Below, one piece after another: positions 1 to 8,901 of a DNA stretch of 64,000 nt (position 1 is its first letter; every line of letters begins with the position of its first letter). Origin of the DNA: Oleispirillum sp963678075 (GTDB taxonomy: Bacteria > Pseudomonadota > Alphaproteobacteria > Rhodospirillales > Rhodospirillaceae). The stretch is taken from the NCBI GenBank assembly GCA_963678075.2, contig CAXXPK010000007.1:186001-250000 (forward strand), written 5' to 3'. The translations under genes and the position numbers were made by a program. The notes under the pieces are model-generated. The model saw nothing but the letters and a program-made list of their open reading frames with translations. It was not told the origin of the DNA and did not search any database.

Positions 1-555
1 GCCTTTGGGTGGACTGGGTGGCTCTGTCGTTCGTGCAACACCCCGAGGACGTTTCGGAAATCCGCAAACTGGTGGACGGCGCGGTGGGCATCGTCGCAAA
101 ACTGGAAAAACCCGGCGCCCTGGATCATCTGGATGCGATCATCGAGCTTTCGGATGCGGTGATGGTGGCGCGCGGAGACCTGGGCGTGGAAATTCCGCCG
201 GAACGCGTGCCGCTGGCGCAGAAACGCATCATCGCCGCCGCGCGGCAGGTGGCGCAGACCCTGAAGGCACAAGCCATCGCCACCTTCACCTTTTCCGGAT
301 CGACGACGTTGCGCGCCGCACGCGAACGCCCCTGCGTCCCGATCCTATGCCTGACCCCCAATGTGCACGTGGCACGGCGCATGACCCTGGCCTGGGGCAT
401 GCACGCGGTGATCGACCCCGGCATAACCAGCTTTACCGAAGCGGCGCGACGGCTTCGCACACGACGGCGAATGCCTGGTGCTGACCGCCGGGGTACCGTT
501 CGGCCGCGCCGGAACCACCAATTCCCTGCGCATCGCCTTCATCGAAGAGGCCTGA
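1..555 (+). pseudogene. pyk: pyruvate kinase, 3' part, broken
   Basis: Pyruvate kinase converts phosphoenolpyruvate and ADP to pyruvate and ATP. The barrel motif WVALSFVQ is followed by AVMVARGDLGVEIP and QKRIIAAARQ. The text then jumps directly to the C-terminal domain (TLKAQAIATFTFSGSTTLR). About 100 residues that normally lie between them, including the ATQMLESM and MLSAE segments, are missing in frame. The join falls in the AAARQ motif that occurs on both sides in the family, so deletion between short repeats is likely. Near 450-460 the reading frame changes. The true C terminus (ECLVLTAGVPFGRAGTTNSL) continues in another frame to the TGA at 553-555. The first few bases also read oddly (expected GVDW), and the 5' part lies outside the window. 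This copy cannot encode an active enzyme. Confidence 0.85.
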
Positions 556-565
556 TCCAAAAACA

Positions 566-595
566 CGAAAGGCGACCCGAAGGCCGCCTGTTTCG
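566..595 (+). terminator. hairpin between pyk and rpmJ
   Basis: The stem ggcgacc/ggccgcc (571-577 with 582-588, one mismatch, loop cgaa) is extended by cgaaa/tttcg at its base. It lies between the convergent pyk remnant and rpmJ, so it probably ends transcription from both sides. Confidence 0.5.
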
Positions 596-626
596 CTCCG
601 CCCGGGATAAACCCGGCCCCAGGGGA

Positions 627-752
627 TCAGCCCTGGCGCGCCTTGAAGCGCGGGTTGGTCTTGTTGATCACGCAGATACGCCCCTTGCGACGCACCACGC
701 GGCAGTTTTTATCCCGCGCTTTCGCGGACTTCAAAGAGTTGCGAACCTTCAT
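627..752 (-). CDS. rpmJ: 50S ribosomal protein L36
   Basis: This is a small basic protein of 41 residues beginning MKVRNSLKSAK, with the L36 core RDKNCRVVRRKGRICVIN and ending FKARQG. It is the zinc-less, slightly longer L36 form common in alphaproteobacteria: the four zinc ligands of the 37-residue type are absent. The start was chosen at the ATG complementary to 750-752 because it matches the family start and has a ggaag ribosome site upstream. A longer reading frame to 815 only adds non-conserved residues. The gene stands alone, convergent with pyk. Confidence 0.95.
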   Translation of the reverse strand: MKVRNSLKSAKARDKNCRVVRRKGRICVINKTNPRFKARQG

Positions 753-1232
753 GATACTCACTTCCAACGTTTGCGGCAGCCGGATGAGGCGCGCACCATA
801 CGCAGCCGCCACCAAGCTGTCAATACTTCCAATCGCTCAAAGTCGCGACCCGGCCTTTTTTCTGCTCCGACGAATTGGTCGCATGGAAGCGATAGACACG
901 GATCGCACCGGTGCAAAGCGCCTCCATCCGGGCAACCCAGCGCTCGCATTCGTCCAAGACGATCGCCGCCGTCAGGCCGGTCACGCGCCCGGCTTGCAAC
1001 AGATCGCGATATCGCAACCAATTCGACAACACGTCGGCGGCATAGTCATCGCTGACATCCTGGGCGACATGGATCAGAAAATTCCGCTTCTTCAGGGCGG
1101 CGGCAACCTGCTGCGGACGCCACAGATGCATCTTCTGGGGTTCGTGCGCCCACAGCTTTTTCAGGACTCCCTCGTTCCCCGCGGCATCGCCAAGAACGAA
1201 ATCGACCACCTCCAGATGCGCGGAAGCCTTTA

Positions 1233-2078
1233 GGGTCAAGACTCATTAAATTATTGTCAGGCAGATCGGCGGCTGATTCACTCATGGGAGGGAGGACCCC
1301 ATCCATGAGTGATCTGTTTTGGTTGTCAGAGAGGCAGTTGGCGAAGATCGAGCCGCATTTCCCGCTATCGCATGGCGTGCCGCGGGTTGATGATCGGCGA
1401 GTGATCAGCGGCATCGTTCATATGATCCGCAACGGCTTACGGTGGCGAGATGCACCACCCGTCTATGGCCCCCACAAAACCCTCTATAATCGTTTCGTTC
1501 GCTGGAGCCGACTTGGGGTGTTCAGCCGGATCTTCGCGGCCTTGACGGGAGCGGCTGGCCCTCCAGACCGGTTGATGATCGATGCAACCCACCTGAAAGC
1601 TCATCGGACCGTCGCGAGCCTCTATAAAAAGGGGCTCTTCCCCGATGTATCGGACGCACAAAAGGCGGGCTGAACTCCAAGCTTCATGCGGTTTGCGACG
1701 GACAAGGAAGGCCCCTCATCCTGCTGCTCAGCGAGGGGCAAATGAGCGATCACAAAGGCGCGATGCTGTTGCTCGACCTATTTCCCAAGGCCAACGTCCT
1801 GATCGCCGACAAGGGCTATGACGGTGATCCCCTTCGAGAGGCTTTGACACAGCGAGGGATCGCTACATGCATCCCGCCAATGCGTCATCGCAAAACCCAG
1901 TACGCTTACGACAAAACCCTCTATCGCCAGCGTCATAGGATCGAGAACCTCTTCGCTCGCCTCAAGGATTGGCGGCGTATCCACACCCGATATGACCGAT
2001 GCGCGGATATCTTCTTTGCCGCCGTCATCATCGCGGCACTCCTCCTCTTCTGGATCGAACCTTAATGAGTCCTGAGCC
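1233..2078 (+). mobile_element. IS5-family element, copy 1 (846 bp)
   Basis: The ends are inverted repeats of about 17 bp (consensus GGCTCAGGACTCATTAA; the left end here has two changes). The target duplication is TA (1231-1232 and 2079-2080). Inside are two overlapping reading frames of a DDE transposase. A two-frame layout and a TA target fit the IS427-type group of the IS5 family. Further copies in this window are at 8056, 11645 (inverted) and 15405 (remnant). Copies 1 and 2 differ by roughly ten bases. Confidence 0.92.
1305..2065 (+). CDS. IS5-type transposase, orfA/orfB with -1 frameshift
   Basis: OrfA (1305-1673, 122 residues) starts at an ATG behind a strong ggaggga site and contains LSERQLAKIEPHFPL and RNGLRWRDAP. 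It also carries the first catalytic Asp in MIDATHLKAH. OrfB continues in the -1 frame with the second Asp (IADKGYDGD) and the Glu (HRIENLFARLKDWRR). The frames meet at the run acAAAAGg (1660-1664), just before the orfA TGA. Slipping back one base there gives an uninterrupted transposase of about 253 residues. This is the usual way such elements make full transposase. The catalytic residues are intact, so this copy could be active. Confidence 0.88.
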
Positions 2079-2699
2079 TAGGCCTTCGCCCAACTGATCG
2101 AAGAGATTTTCCTTGTTCTGCACCGTTGACAACATCTGACGGCAAAGAATCGCATCATAGGCTGCGGGCTTCAGAGCCAGGGCTTCCGGGTCACAGGCGA
2201 AGAAAACCGCTTTCTTCTCCATATTATGGGTAATCGACCGGCGATTGGCCTCGGAAGCCAGAATTTCGTCACGGTCCAGACCGACCAGCCAGACGCCGAA
2301 CTTCTTGACCAGGGCGCGCGAGGCACCTCCCACCCCGCACCCGATGTCGAGCATCGTCTTGGCGGAGGTCAGGGCACAGGCGTTCATCAAGGCGGAAACA
2401 TCGTCATGGCTGCCGGGGATCAGGTTGCCGCGCCCCCACAACCGTTCCAGCACGTCCAGACATTCCATCGGCCACGTTCCGGGAACGTACCGTTGAACTT
2501 GTTCGGGGGACGGTGCCTCAAGATCAAGTCCCGCCAAGGTGTCGAACGCAACGGCACCCACGCTAGCCTTCTTCTTGGCGCGTTTCCCCTTCCCGGACAG
2601 AAGCCCCTTCAACCCCACGACTTGCCCTCCACCTCACTGACGGACGATAATCTCTTCACCAGGATAGTCGCGGGCGCGGGCATCAAACCGCAACACTTT

Positions 2700-3380
2700 T
2701 CACGCACACTCACCGGTCGAGAAGGAGATCCGCGTCCCACAACCAGGGCGAGACGCCGTCCGCCACGCGCCCCCCCACCGGGATACCAGCAGACGCGCCA
2801 GCGACAGCCCCCCGCCCAGAACGGCGCCGTTGCCGCCCTCCAGGGCTTCATTCAGAACGGCCAGAGCTTCCGGCACGATGCCCTCGCCATCGTCGGCGAC
2901 GACGATCCATCGCCCGTCGCCACGCGCCCCCACCACCACCCGAGTCCGTGGTCGGGCACGGCGCGCATTGTCCACCAATACGTTAAGAACCCAGGCCACG
3001 GCACAGGGCGGCAACCGCACGCCACACCCAGAATTGATCACCCGCACCATCCCATCGCCCCAAAGCTCCGGGCGTACCCGCCGGGCCAGGGCAACCGCGT
3101 CGCCGAAGAGACACGACCGCGCCGCTTCGCTTTCCGCCGCGTCCTCATCGCACTGGCGCGCCAGCGCTTGCAGTTGCGTCAACCGCTGGTCGATTTCGGC
3201 CAAGGCGGCATCCAATTTGCGCGGCAGCTCACGGTGATCGGCGACAACCACGTCGGGCAGATCCAGCATCATCCGCACCGCCTGCAGCGGTTGCGTCAAG
3301 TCGTGCACGGCGCGACGCACCGCCGCCGGGAAATCCCGGCGCGCGGCGGCGGTGACATCCGATGGCCGGCGACTTCGCAT
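2700..3380 (-). CDS. soluble histidine kinase-like protein
   Basis: The protein has 226 residues and no membrane segment or PAS domain. Its phospho-acceptor region reads AVHDLTQPLQAVRM (His about residue 26), similar to the H-x-L-x-Q-P-L box of HisKA kinases. The ATP-binding part has an N box (VLVDNARRA), a G1 box (VADDGEGIV) and a G2-like box (LGGGLSLARLLV). It ends close to the catalytic core (GCGTRISFSTGE). The start overlaps the region just behind the HAD phosphatase stop (10 nt apart), with a ggaag site inside the end of that gene, so the two may be cotranscribed. No response regulator is nearby, so the signal and partner are unknown. Confidence 0.7.
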   Translation of the reverse strand: MRSRRPSDVTAAARRDFPAAVRRAVHDLTQPLQAVRMMLDLPDVVVADHRELPRKLDAALAEIDQRLTQLQALARQCDEDAAESEAARSCLFGDAVALARRVRPELWGDGMVRVINSGCGVRLPPCAVAWVLNVLVDNARRARPRTRVVVGARGDGRWIVVADDGEGIVPEALAVLNEALEGGNGAVLGGGLSLARLLVSRWGGAWRTASRPGCGTRISFSTGECA

Positions 3381-3389
3381 GACGTTTCA

Positions 3390-4004
3390 TCACTTCCAGG
3401 GAACAAGCGCCCGCAGTTTCTCGGCGCGGCAATTGCCCTTCTGCATGCCCCAGTCGCGCCGTTCGCGCTTCAGCAGGATCGACTTCTCGACGGCGGGCAA
3501 TATTCCAAGATCAACCAGGGTGTCCCGTGTCGCTTCCTTCAGCCTGGCGTTGCGGTTGGAGATGAAGAAGTGCGTCACCCCGCGCGACATCGCATAGCGC
3601 ACATACTCGACCGCTCCCGGGATCGGTTCGGACAGTTTCACCTCGATGAAATCGCCAAAGCTTTGCGCGCCGAAGGGCGTCCCGGTTCTGACCTGCCAGG
3701 CCATGTAGGCCGAGTTGTCGAAGACCGTCTCGTCAAGATCAAGAATGATCGCGGGCGGCTTGGTCTGATACCCCGCCCCCTGCTCCAGCGCCGCGGTCCA
3801 CTCCGGATCAGCCAGCGCCCGATCAAGAGCGACCCGCGCGGCGGCATAAGTGGACAAAGCCAGGGCCTTGTATTCGGCCGACGACTGCATCCACAGCACC
3901 GCGTTCAGGTTGTCGTGCTGCGGAACCTTGGGATCGGCCGCCGCAACCGATGAACCGCCACAAGAAATGACGACGCACAGCGCGAGACTCCGTGCCAGCC
4001 GCAT
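3390..4004 (-). CDS. HAD-family acid phosphatase (class IIIB), probably C-terminally truncated
   Basis: The start was set at the ATG complementary to 4002-4004, behind a gggggaag site. It gives a signal peptide (MRLARSLALCVVISC to VAAAD), so the enzyme is exported. The body matches the lipoprotein e(P4)/class B phosphatase group: AVLWMQSSAEYKAL, the nucleophile motif AIILDLDETVFDNS, and the second motif THFFISNR. The family normally continues with a G-D-D metal-binding motif and a Trp-rich tail. Here the protein stops soon after GNCRAEKLRALVPWK, with no such motif. It is therefore probably truncated and inactive, though a divergent short form cannot be excluded. Confidence 0.65.
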   Translation of the reverse strand: MRLARSLALCVVISCGGSSVAAADPKVPQHDNLNAVLWMQSSAEYKALALSTYAAARVALDRALADPEWTAALEQGAGYQTKPPAIILDLDETVFDNSAYMAWQVRTGTPFGAQSFGDFIEVKLSEPIPGAVEYVRYAMSRGVTHFFISNRNARLKEATRDTLVDLGILPAVEKSILLKRERRDWGMQKGNCRAEKLRALVPWK

Positions 4005-4094
4005 GGTCTTCCCCCAAAAATTCACGGCACGCCCATCAGCGGGCGGCCAGCGAAGGGTTATCCACATTCGTGGCGAAAATACAATTGCCATCCA

Positions 4095-4412
4095 CTAAGC
4101 CTCCGGCGGCGGCGGCAGGGAAAGCCTGCACGTTTCGCCCGCTGTTCCGGTTTCGGCGCGCGAGATCAGCGCGGCCATGGCCTCCATCGAGGCATCGAGG
4201 CATCGATCATCCAACACCCCCGCCACCCCGGCCAACGCACGGGCCGACGCGCGAAGCCGATCCTCGGCGGCGACGATCTCGCCGGTTTCCGCCACACCCC
4301 CGGCAATGGCGGCGACATCCTGCATCATCGCCACGATCTCGGGCGTCACCGCCTCGGTCCGATGCGCCATGAATCGCAGACAGGCCGCGTAGAATCCATA
4401 ATCTTCCGTCAT
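4095..4412 (-). CDS. conserved hypothetical protein, 105 aa
   Basis: This small, mostly helical, Ala-rich protein begins MTEDYGFYAACLRFMAHRTE. It has no membrane segment, no signal peptide and no motif that I recognise. Its start overlaps the stop of the dienelactone hydrolase gene by four bases (ATGA), so it is translated from the same message. Codon use looks like that of its neighbours. The function is unknown. Confidence 0.6.
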   Translation of the reverse strand: MTEDYGFYAACLRFMAHRTEAVTPEIVAMMQDVAAIAGGVAETGEIVAAEDRLRASARALAGVAGVLDDRCLDASMEAMAALISRAETGTAGETCRLSLPPPPEA

Positions 4413-5287
4413 TCCCGCCCCTTTTCCGATCCCGACCGCAACACGTCGTCCAACCAGGTCATCACCCGCTCGACGGCACGCGCCCGCGCGTCGGGGTTGG
4501 CCCCAACATGCACCACTTTCTCTCCGGTTTTATAGATCGCGTTCTTCACAAGGACCTCATGCACCGTGCCGATCGGCTGCTCGAATCCATGATGCGCAGA
4601 CGGATAGACATCGATTTCGATCTTCGCGCCGGAACCGGACCGCGACGCCAACTTGACGCACGGTGCCGCCGGGGTCCAATCGTCCTCGGCCCCCAGTTGC
4701 CACAGCATCGGTGCCGCCGCCGCGTAATTCGGACGCTCACGCCCGATCTGCGCGCAACCGGGATAAAACGCCACCGCGCCGACGAAATCCTGGGACAATC
4801 CGTCGGGACGTCCCGGACTTTGCGTCGCCATCGCCCACAGGGTGGTCATCGCGCCATGGGACCACCCCAGCAAGGCGACGCGGTCGGCGCGGACCTCGGG
4901 CTGCCCCTGGAACCAAAGCAACGCGTCATAAGCATCGCGCACCCGTTCGCGCTCCGGCAGGATCGGGCGGTCAACCTTCGAACAGATGGAACGCACGCCA
5001 CGCGCCGAGAAACTGTCGGGGAAGAATACCGCATACCCGGCACCGGTCAGCCGCTTCGCCCAATCGGCCTCGCGCGATTTCAGGCGGTGACTTTCGGTCC
5101 ACAAGCCGCTGCACCCATGCAAGGCGATGAGTCCGGGAAACGGCCCCTCCCCTTCGGGAAAGGCAACGATGCCGCTCAGCGGCGTGCCGTCGCAAGCAGG
5201 AAAGCGGACCTCGCGCATCTCCGCCGATGCCGACCCCGGAAGCCACAATAGAAAAACCGCAAGAACACCAAGACCACGGATGCGCAT
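4409..5287 (-). CDS. secreted dienelactone hydrolase-family protein
   Basis: This is an alpha/beta hydrolase of 292 residues. A signal peptide (MRIRGLGVLAVFLLWLPGSASA) sends it to the periplasm. The catalytic triad is visible: the nucleophile elbow GWSHGAM, the Asp in LGAEDDWTP and the His in SAHHGFEQP. An oxyanion-hole region ALHGCSG and a paired-Cys region (SICSKV, CVKLAS) are also present. The family cleaves cyclic or other esters. The substrate cannot be deduced here. It is the first gene of a short unit with the 105-residue protein downstream. Confidence 0.8.
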   Translation of the reverse strand: MRIRGLGVLAVFLLWLPGSASAEMREVRFPACDGTPLSGIVAFPEGEGPFPGLIALHGCSGLWTESHRLKSREADWAKRLTGAGYAVFFPDSFSARGVRSICSKVDRPILPERERVRDAYDALLWFQGQPEVRADRVALLGWSHGAMTTLWAMATQSPGRPDGLSQDFVGAVAFYPGCAQIGRERPNYAAAAPMLWQLGAEDDWTPAAPCVKLASRSGSGAKIEIDVYPSAHHGFEQPIGTVHEVLVKNAIYKTGEKVVHVGANPDARARAVERVMTWLDDVLRSGSEKGRE

Positions 5288-5296
5288 TGCGCTCCC

Positions 5297-6001
5297 CTAT
5301 CCAGCCAAAGCCGCCCACCCCGGCACCACGCTGAAATCCACCAGATGGGTGGTGACCAGGGGCGCGGCCAGGGCACCGCCCAGCTTGCCGATGAAACCCG
5401 CCATGTACAGCAGAACCATCTCGGATTTATAGGTATCGAGCTCCCGCCCCAGGTAATCGAGGCAGCGGCGCAGGCGCACATGGTTGCGCATCATTCCGTC
5501 GGGACCGATTTCCGCCTGCTCGACCAGGGTACCCAGCAGCGAGATCGAACCGTAATTCAGCACCAGCGAGAACAGGTGTCCGCCCGCGGCCAATGCCAGA
5601 TAACGCTTTCCAGGGGTACGGGTAGCCAGGAACAAGCCGCAGCGGCGGATCGAACCGGATGATCCGGCGGCAGCGCGCAGGGTCGATAGCGCGATAAAGA
5701 ACCCAATGACGAAACCGCCCGCCGCCAGCGCCTGACCGAGCAGAACCCAGACATCGTCACGGGTCGCCAACGCGAAGGCCGATAACACGATGCCGATACC
5801 GACGAAGGCGCGACGCGACCACCGCACCTGCGCGACCACGCAGGCCAGATACGCCACCCCCAGCAATCCGGCCCAGATCTTGAACGACGGATGCTCCATC
5901 GCCTCCGCCGCGATCAAAAGGACGGTCAAGGCGATCAACATCGCGCTTCGGGCAAGGACGCATCGATTCATGAGGGCAATCTTCTCGGCTGGCTTCGACA
6001 T
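5297..6001 (-). CDS. integral membrane protein of unknown function
   Basis: The protein has 234 residues with about five hydrophobic segments: SAMLIALTVLLIAAEA, AGLLGVAYLACVVA, FVGIGIVLSAFAL, LLGQALAAGGFVIGFFIAL and AGGHLFSLVLNYGSISLLG. A basic loop with RTPGKRY follows the fourth. The last part (LLYMAGFIGKLGGALAAPLVTTHLVDFSV) is also hydrophobic, then the frame ends abruptly at PGWAALAG. That could mean the gene is the front part of a longer permease. I do not recognise the family. No clear ribosome site decides between the ATG at 6001 and the one at 5971. Confidence 0.55.
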   Translation of the reverse strand: MSKPAEKIALMNRCVLARSAMLIALTVLLIAAEAMEHPSFKIWAGLLGVAYLACVVAQVRWSRRAFVGIGIVLSAFALATRDDVWVLLGQALAAGGFVIGFFIALSTLRAAAGSSGSIRRCGLFLATRTPGKRYLALAAGGHLFSLVLNYGSISLLGTLVEQAEIGPDGMMRNHVRLRRCLDYLGRELDTYKSEMVLLYMAGFIGKLGGALAAPLVTTHLVDFSVVPGWAALAG

Positions 6002-6039
6002 CAGAGTATACTTTGGCGGAAGACTCAGGACTACAAGAA

Positions 6040-6064
6040 AAAACCCCGCAAGACTGCGGGGTTT
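6040..6064 (-). terminator. intrinsic terminator of ilvD
   Basis: A perfect 10-bp stem (aaaccccgca/tgcggggttt, loop agac) is followed on the minus strand by a T-rich stretch (ttttttctt). It lies just behind the ilvD stop. Confidence 0.9.
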
Positions 6065-6080
6065 CTCACATTCCTTAACC

Positions 6081-7931
6081 TCAACGCCGGACTTTTCCGA
6101 CGTCGCGCACCGCCCCCTTGGCGGCGTTGGTGGTCATCGCGGCATAGGCCCTTAGCGCCTGCGACACCGGACGGTCGCGGTCCTGCGGCTGCCATGCGGC
6201 CTCCCCCTTCGCCACTTCGGCGGCGCGCCGGGCCTCCAGCTCGGCCTCGAACAGGCGCAACGCAAGACAACGCTTCGGGATGTTGATATCGATGATGTCG
6301 CCATTCCGAACCAGGCCGATGGCCCCGCCCTCCGCCGCCTCGGGCGAGACATGGCCGATCGAAAGGCCGGAGGTCCCGCCGGAAAACCGACCGTCGGTGA
6401 TCAGCGCGCAGGCCTTGCCCAGGCCCCGGCTTTTCAAATAGCTGGTGGGGTAGAGCATTTCCTGCATGCCCGGACCGCCCTTCGGCCCCTCGTGGCGGAT
6501 CACCACCACGTCGCCCGCCTTGACCACGCCCGCCAGAATCTTGTCCACCGCCTCTTCCTGGCTGTCGCAGACCACGGCGGGACCGGAGAAGGTCAAATTC
6601 GACTCGTCCACCCCTGCGGTTTTGACGATGGCGCCGTCCAACGCCAGATTGCCGTACAGAACCGCCAAGCCGCCATCCTTGGAAAAGGCATGACCGACAT
6701 CGCGCACCACGCCCTTGGCGCGATCGGCATCCACATCGTCCCAACGCTTGGACTGGCCGAAGGCCTCGGTGGTGCGCACGCCTCCCGGCGCGGCGCGATA
6801 GAAATCCACAACATCGGGGGCGTTACCGCGCACGATGTCCCACCTCGCCAGGGCATCACCCATGGTCGGCGCGTGCACCGTCTTGCAGTCGGCGTGCAGC
6901 AGCCCGGCGCGCTCCAGCTCACCCAAAATACCCATGATGCCGCCCGCGCGGTGCACGTCCTCGACATGGACGTTGGCGATGTTGGGGGCGACCTTGCACA
7001 GACAAGGCACCTTGCGCGACAGGCGGTCGATATTGGCCATGGTGAAATTCACCCCGGCCTCCTGCGCCGCCGCCAAAAGGTGCAGCACGGTGTTGGTGGA
7101 CCCCCCCATGGCGATGTCCAAGGCCATGGCGTTTTCGAACGCCGCGAACGTGGCGATGGAGCGCGGCAACACCGAGGCATCGTCCTGTTCGTACCAGCGA
7201 CGACAGAGGTCGACGATGGTGCGTCCGGCGGCCAGAAACAGCTCTTTCCGGTCGGCATGGGTGGCAACCATCGTACCGTTACCCGGCAAACCAAGCCCCA
7301 GCGCCTCCATCAGGCAGTTCATCGAATTGGCGGTGAACATGCCGGAACACGAGCCGCAGGTCGGGCAGCTGTGGCGTTCATACTCCGCCACCTCGTCGTC
7401 GCTCATCGCGCTGTCGGCGGCCTTGACCATGGCGTCGATCAGATCGACGGCAATAATCTTGCCTTTGATCGTGACCTTTCCCGCCTCCATCGGCCCACCG
7501 GAAACGAAGACCGTCGGAATGTTCAGACGCAGGGACGCCATCAGCATGCCGGGGGTGATCTTGTCGCAGTTGGAGATGCAAACCAGGGCATCGGCGGTGT
7601 GCGCGTTGCACATGTATTCCACGGAATCCGCGATCAGATCGCGCGACGGCAGGGAATACAGCATTCCGGCATGTCCCATGGCGATGCCGTCATCGATGGC
7701 GATGGTGTTGAATTCCTTAGCCACGCCACCGGCCTTTTCGATCTCGCGAGCGACCATCTGGCCCATGTCCTTCAAGTGGACATGACCCGGCACGAACTGC
7801 GTGAAGGAATTGGCGATCGCGATGATTGGCTTGCCGAAATCCCCGTTCTTCATTCCGGTGGCGCGCCAAAGTGCGCGAGCGCCAGCCATGTTGCGGCCAT
7901 GAGTGGACGTACGTGAACGATAAGCGGGCAT
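6081..7931 (-). CDS. ilvD: dihydroxy-acid dehydratase
   Basis: IlvD dehydrates 2,3-dihydroxy-isovalerate and its methyl homologue, the third step of valine and isoleucine synthesis, and also feeds leucine and pantothenate. The full 616 residues are present. Iron-sulfur ligands are seen in ADALVCISNCDKITPG and in SCPTCGSCSGMFTANSM. Other hallmarks are the N-terminal NMAGARALWRATGM, the C-terminal KGGPGMQEML, and GRFSGGTSGLSIGHVSPEA, which carries the family's catalytic serine. No damage is visible. A strong terminator follows. The upstream region ends 125 bp away at IS copy 2, so the native promoter is probably still between them. Confidence 0.96.
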   Translation of the reverse strand: MPAYRSRTSTHGRNMAGARALWRATGMKNGDFGKPIIAIANSFTQFVPGHVHLKDMGQMVAREIEKAGGVAKEFNTIAIDDGIAMGHAGMLYSLPSRDLIADSVEYMCNAHTADALVCISNCDKITPGMLMASLRLNIPTVFVSGGPMEAGKVTIKGKIIAVDLIDAMVKAADSAMSDDEVAEYERHSCPTCGSCSGMFTANSMNCLMEALGLGLPGNGTMVATHADRKELFLAAGRTIVDLCRRWYEQDDASVLPRSIATFAAFENAMALDIAMGGSTNTVLHLLAAAQEAGVNFTMANIDRLSRKVPCLCKVAPNIANVHVEDVHRAGGIMGILGELERAGLLHADCKTVHAPTMGDALARWDIVRGNAPDVVDFYRAAPGGVRTTEAFGQSKRWDDVDADRAKGVVRDVGHAFSKDGGLAVLYGNLALDGAIVKTAGVDESNLTFSGPAVVCDSQEEAVDKILAGVVKAGDVVVIRHEGPKGGPGMQEMLYPTSYLKSRGLGKACALITDGRFSGGTSGLSIGHVSPEAAEGGAIGLVRNGDIIDINIPKRCLALRLFEAELEARRAAEVAKGEAAWQPQDRDRPVSQALRAYAAMTTNAAKGAVRDVGKVRR

Positions 7932-8055
7932 GACGATCTGTCCCTATCAAAGCGAATGCCAAAGACTCCGAACCGCGCGAGGCTCTGCCCCGCGCGACCG
8001 ACCTTAAGGGTTGATACGCCCGATGCCGTGCGGACGTCAACGCCGCGCAACCCTG

Positions 8056-8901
8056 GGCTCAGGACTCATTAAATTATTGTCAGGCAGATCGGCGGCTGAT
8101 TCACTCATGGGAGGGAGGACCCCATCCATGAGTGATCTGTTTTGGTTGTCAGAGAGGCAGTTGGCGAAGATCGAGCCGCATTTCCCGCTATCGCATGGCG
8201 TGCCGCGGGTTGATGATCGGCGAGTGATCAGCGGCATCGTTCATGTGATCCGCAACGGCTTACGGTGGCGAGATGCACCACTCGTCTATGGCCCCCACAA
8301 AACCCTCTATAATCGTTTCGTTCGCTGGAGCCGACTTGGGGTGTTCAGCCGGATCTTCGCGGCCTTGACGGGAGAGGCTGGCCCTCCAGACCGGTTGATG
8401 ATCGATGCAACCCACCTGAAAGCTCATCGGACCGCCGCGAGCCTCTATAAAAAGGGGCTCTTCCCCGATGTATCGGACGCACAAAAGGCGGGCTGAACTC
8501 CAAGCTTCATGCGGTTTGCGACGGACAAGGAAGGCCCCTCATCCTGCTGCTCAGCGAGGGGCAAATGAGCGATCACAAAGGCGCGATGCTGTTGCTCGAC
8601 CCATTTCCCGAGGCCAACGTCCTGATCGCCGACAAGGGCTATGACGGTGATCCCCTTCGAGAGGCTTTGACACAGCGAGGGATCGCTACATGCATCCCGC
8701 CAATGCGTCATCGCAAAACCCAGTACGCTTACGACAAAACCCTCTATCGCCAGCGTCATAGGATCGAGAACCTCTTCGCTCGCCTCAAGGATTGGCGGCG
8801 TATCCACACCCGATATGACCGATGCGCGGATATCTTCTTTGCCGCCGTCATCATCGCGGTACTCCTCCTCTTCTGGATCGAACCTTAATGAGTCCTGAGC
8901 C
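8056..8901 (+). mobile_element. IS5-family element, copy 2 (846 bp)
   Basis: This copy has the same length and layout as copy 1, with intact 17-bp ends (GGCTCAGGACTCATTAA). The right flank is TA (8902-8903) but the left flank is TG (8054-8055), so the target duplication is imperfect. That is either one transition after insertion or a sign of recombination between copies. It lies between ilvD and dctM. The first base of the element's right end completes the dctM stop codon. Confidence 0.92.
8128..8888 (+). CDS. IS5-type transposase, orfA/orfB with -1 frameshift
   Basis: OrfA (8128-8496) and orfB (to 8888) are arranged as in copy 1. The A4G slip site lies just before the orfA stop, and the three catalytic positions (MIDATH, IADKGYDGD, HRIENLF) are unchanged. 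Amino-acid differences from copy 1 are few, for example PFPEANV for LFPKANV. The frame is intact across the shift, so this copy may be mobile. Confidence 0.87.

Larger units (their letters stand above)
820..2618 (-). pseudogene. class I SAM-dependent methyltransferase, split by an IS
   Basis: The 5' part (2618 down to 2081) encodes a basic N terminus, then the SAM-binding motif I MLDIGCGVGGASRAL, the acidic end of strand 2 (VGLDRDE) and a motif like AYDAILCRQMLS. The 3' part (1230 down to 820) continues with ASAHLEVVDFVLGD and ends SDWKY. Removing the IS at 1233-2078 and one copy of the TA target duplication restores a single open frame across GEGLKASAHL, so the insertion is the only visible lesion. 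The substrate is unknown. The protein would be about 320 residues. A stop made from IS sequence ends the 5' fragment, so no active enzyme is expected. Confidence 0.85.

Noticed and set aside
2226..3953. 575-residue plus-strand frame
   Set aside because: It lies opposite the methyltransferase, kinase and phosphatase genes, is rich in Arg, His, Pro and Gln, and has no motif. It is an antisense shadow in GC-rich DNA.
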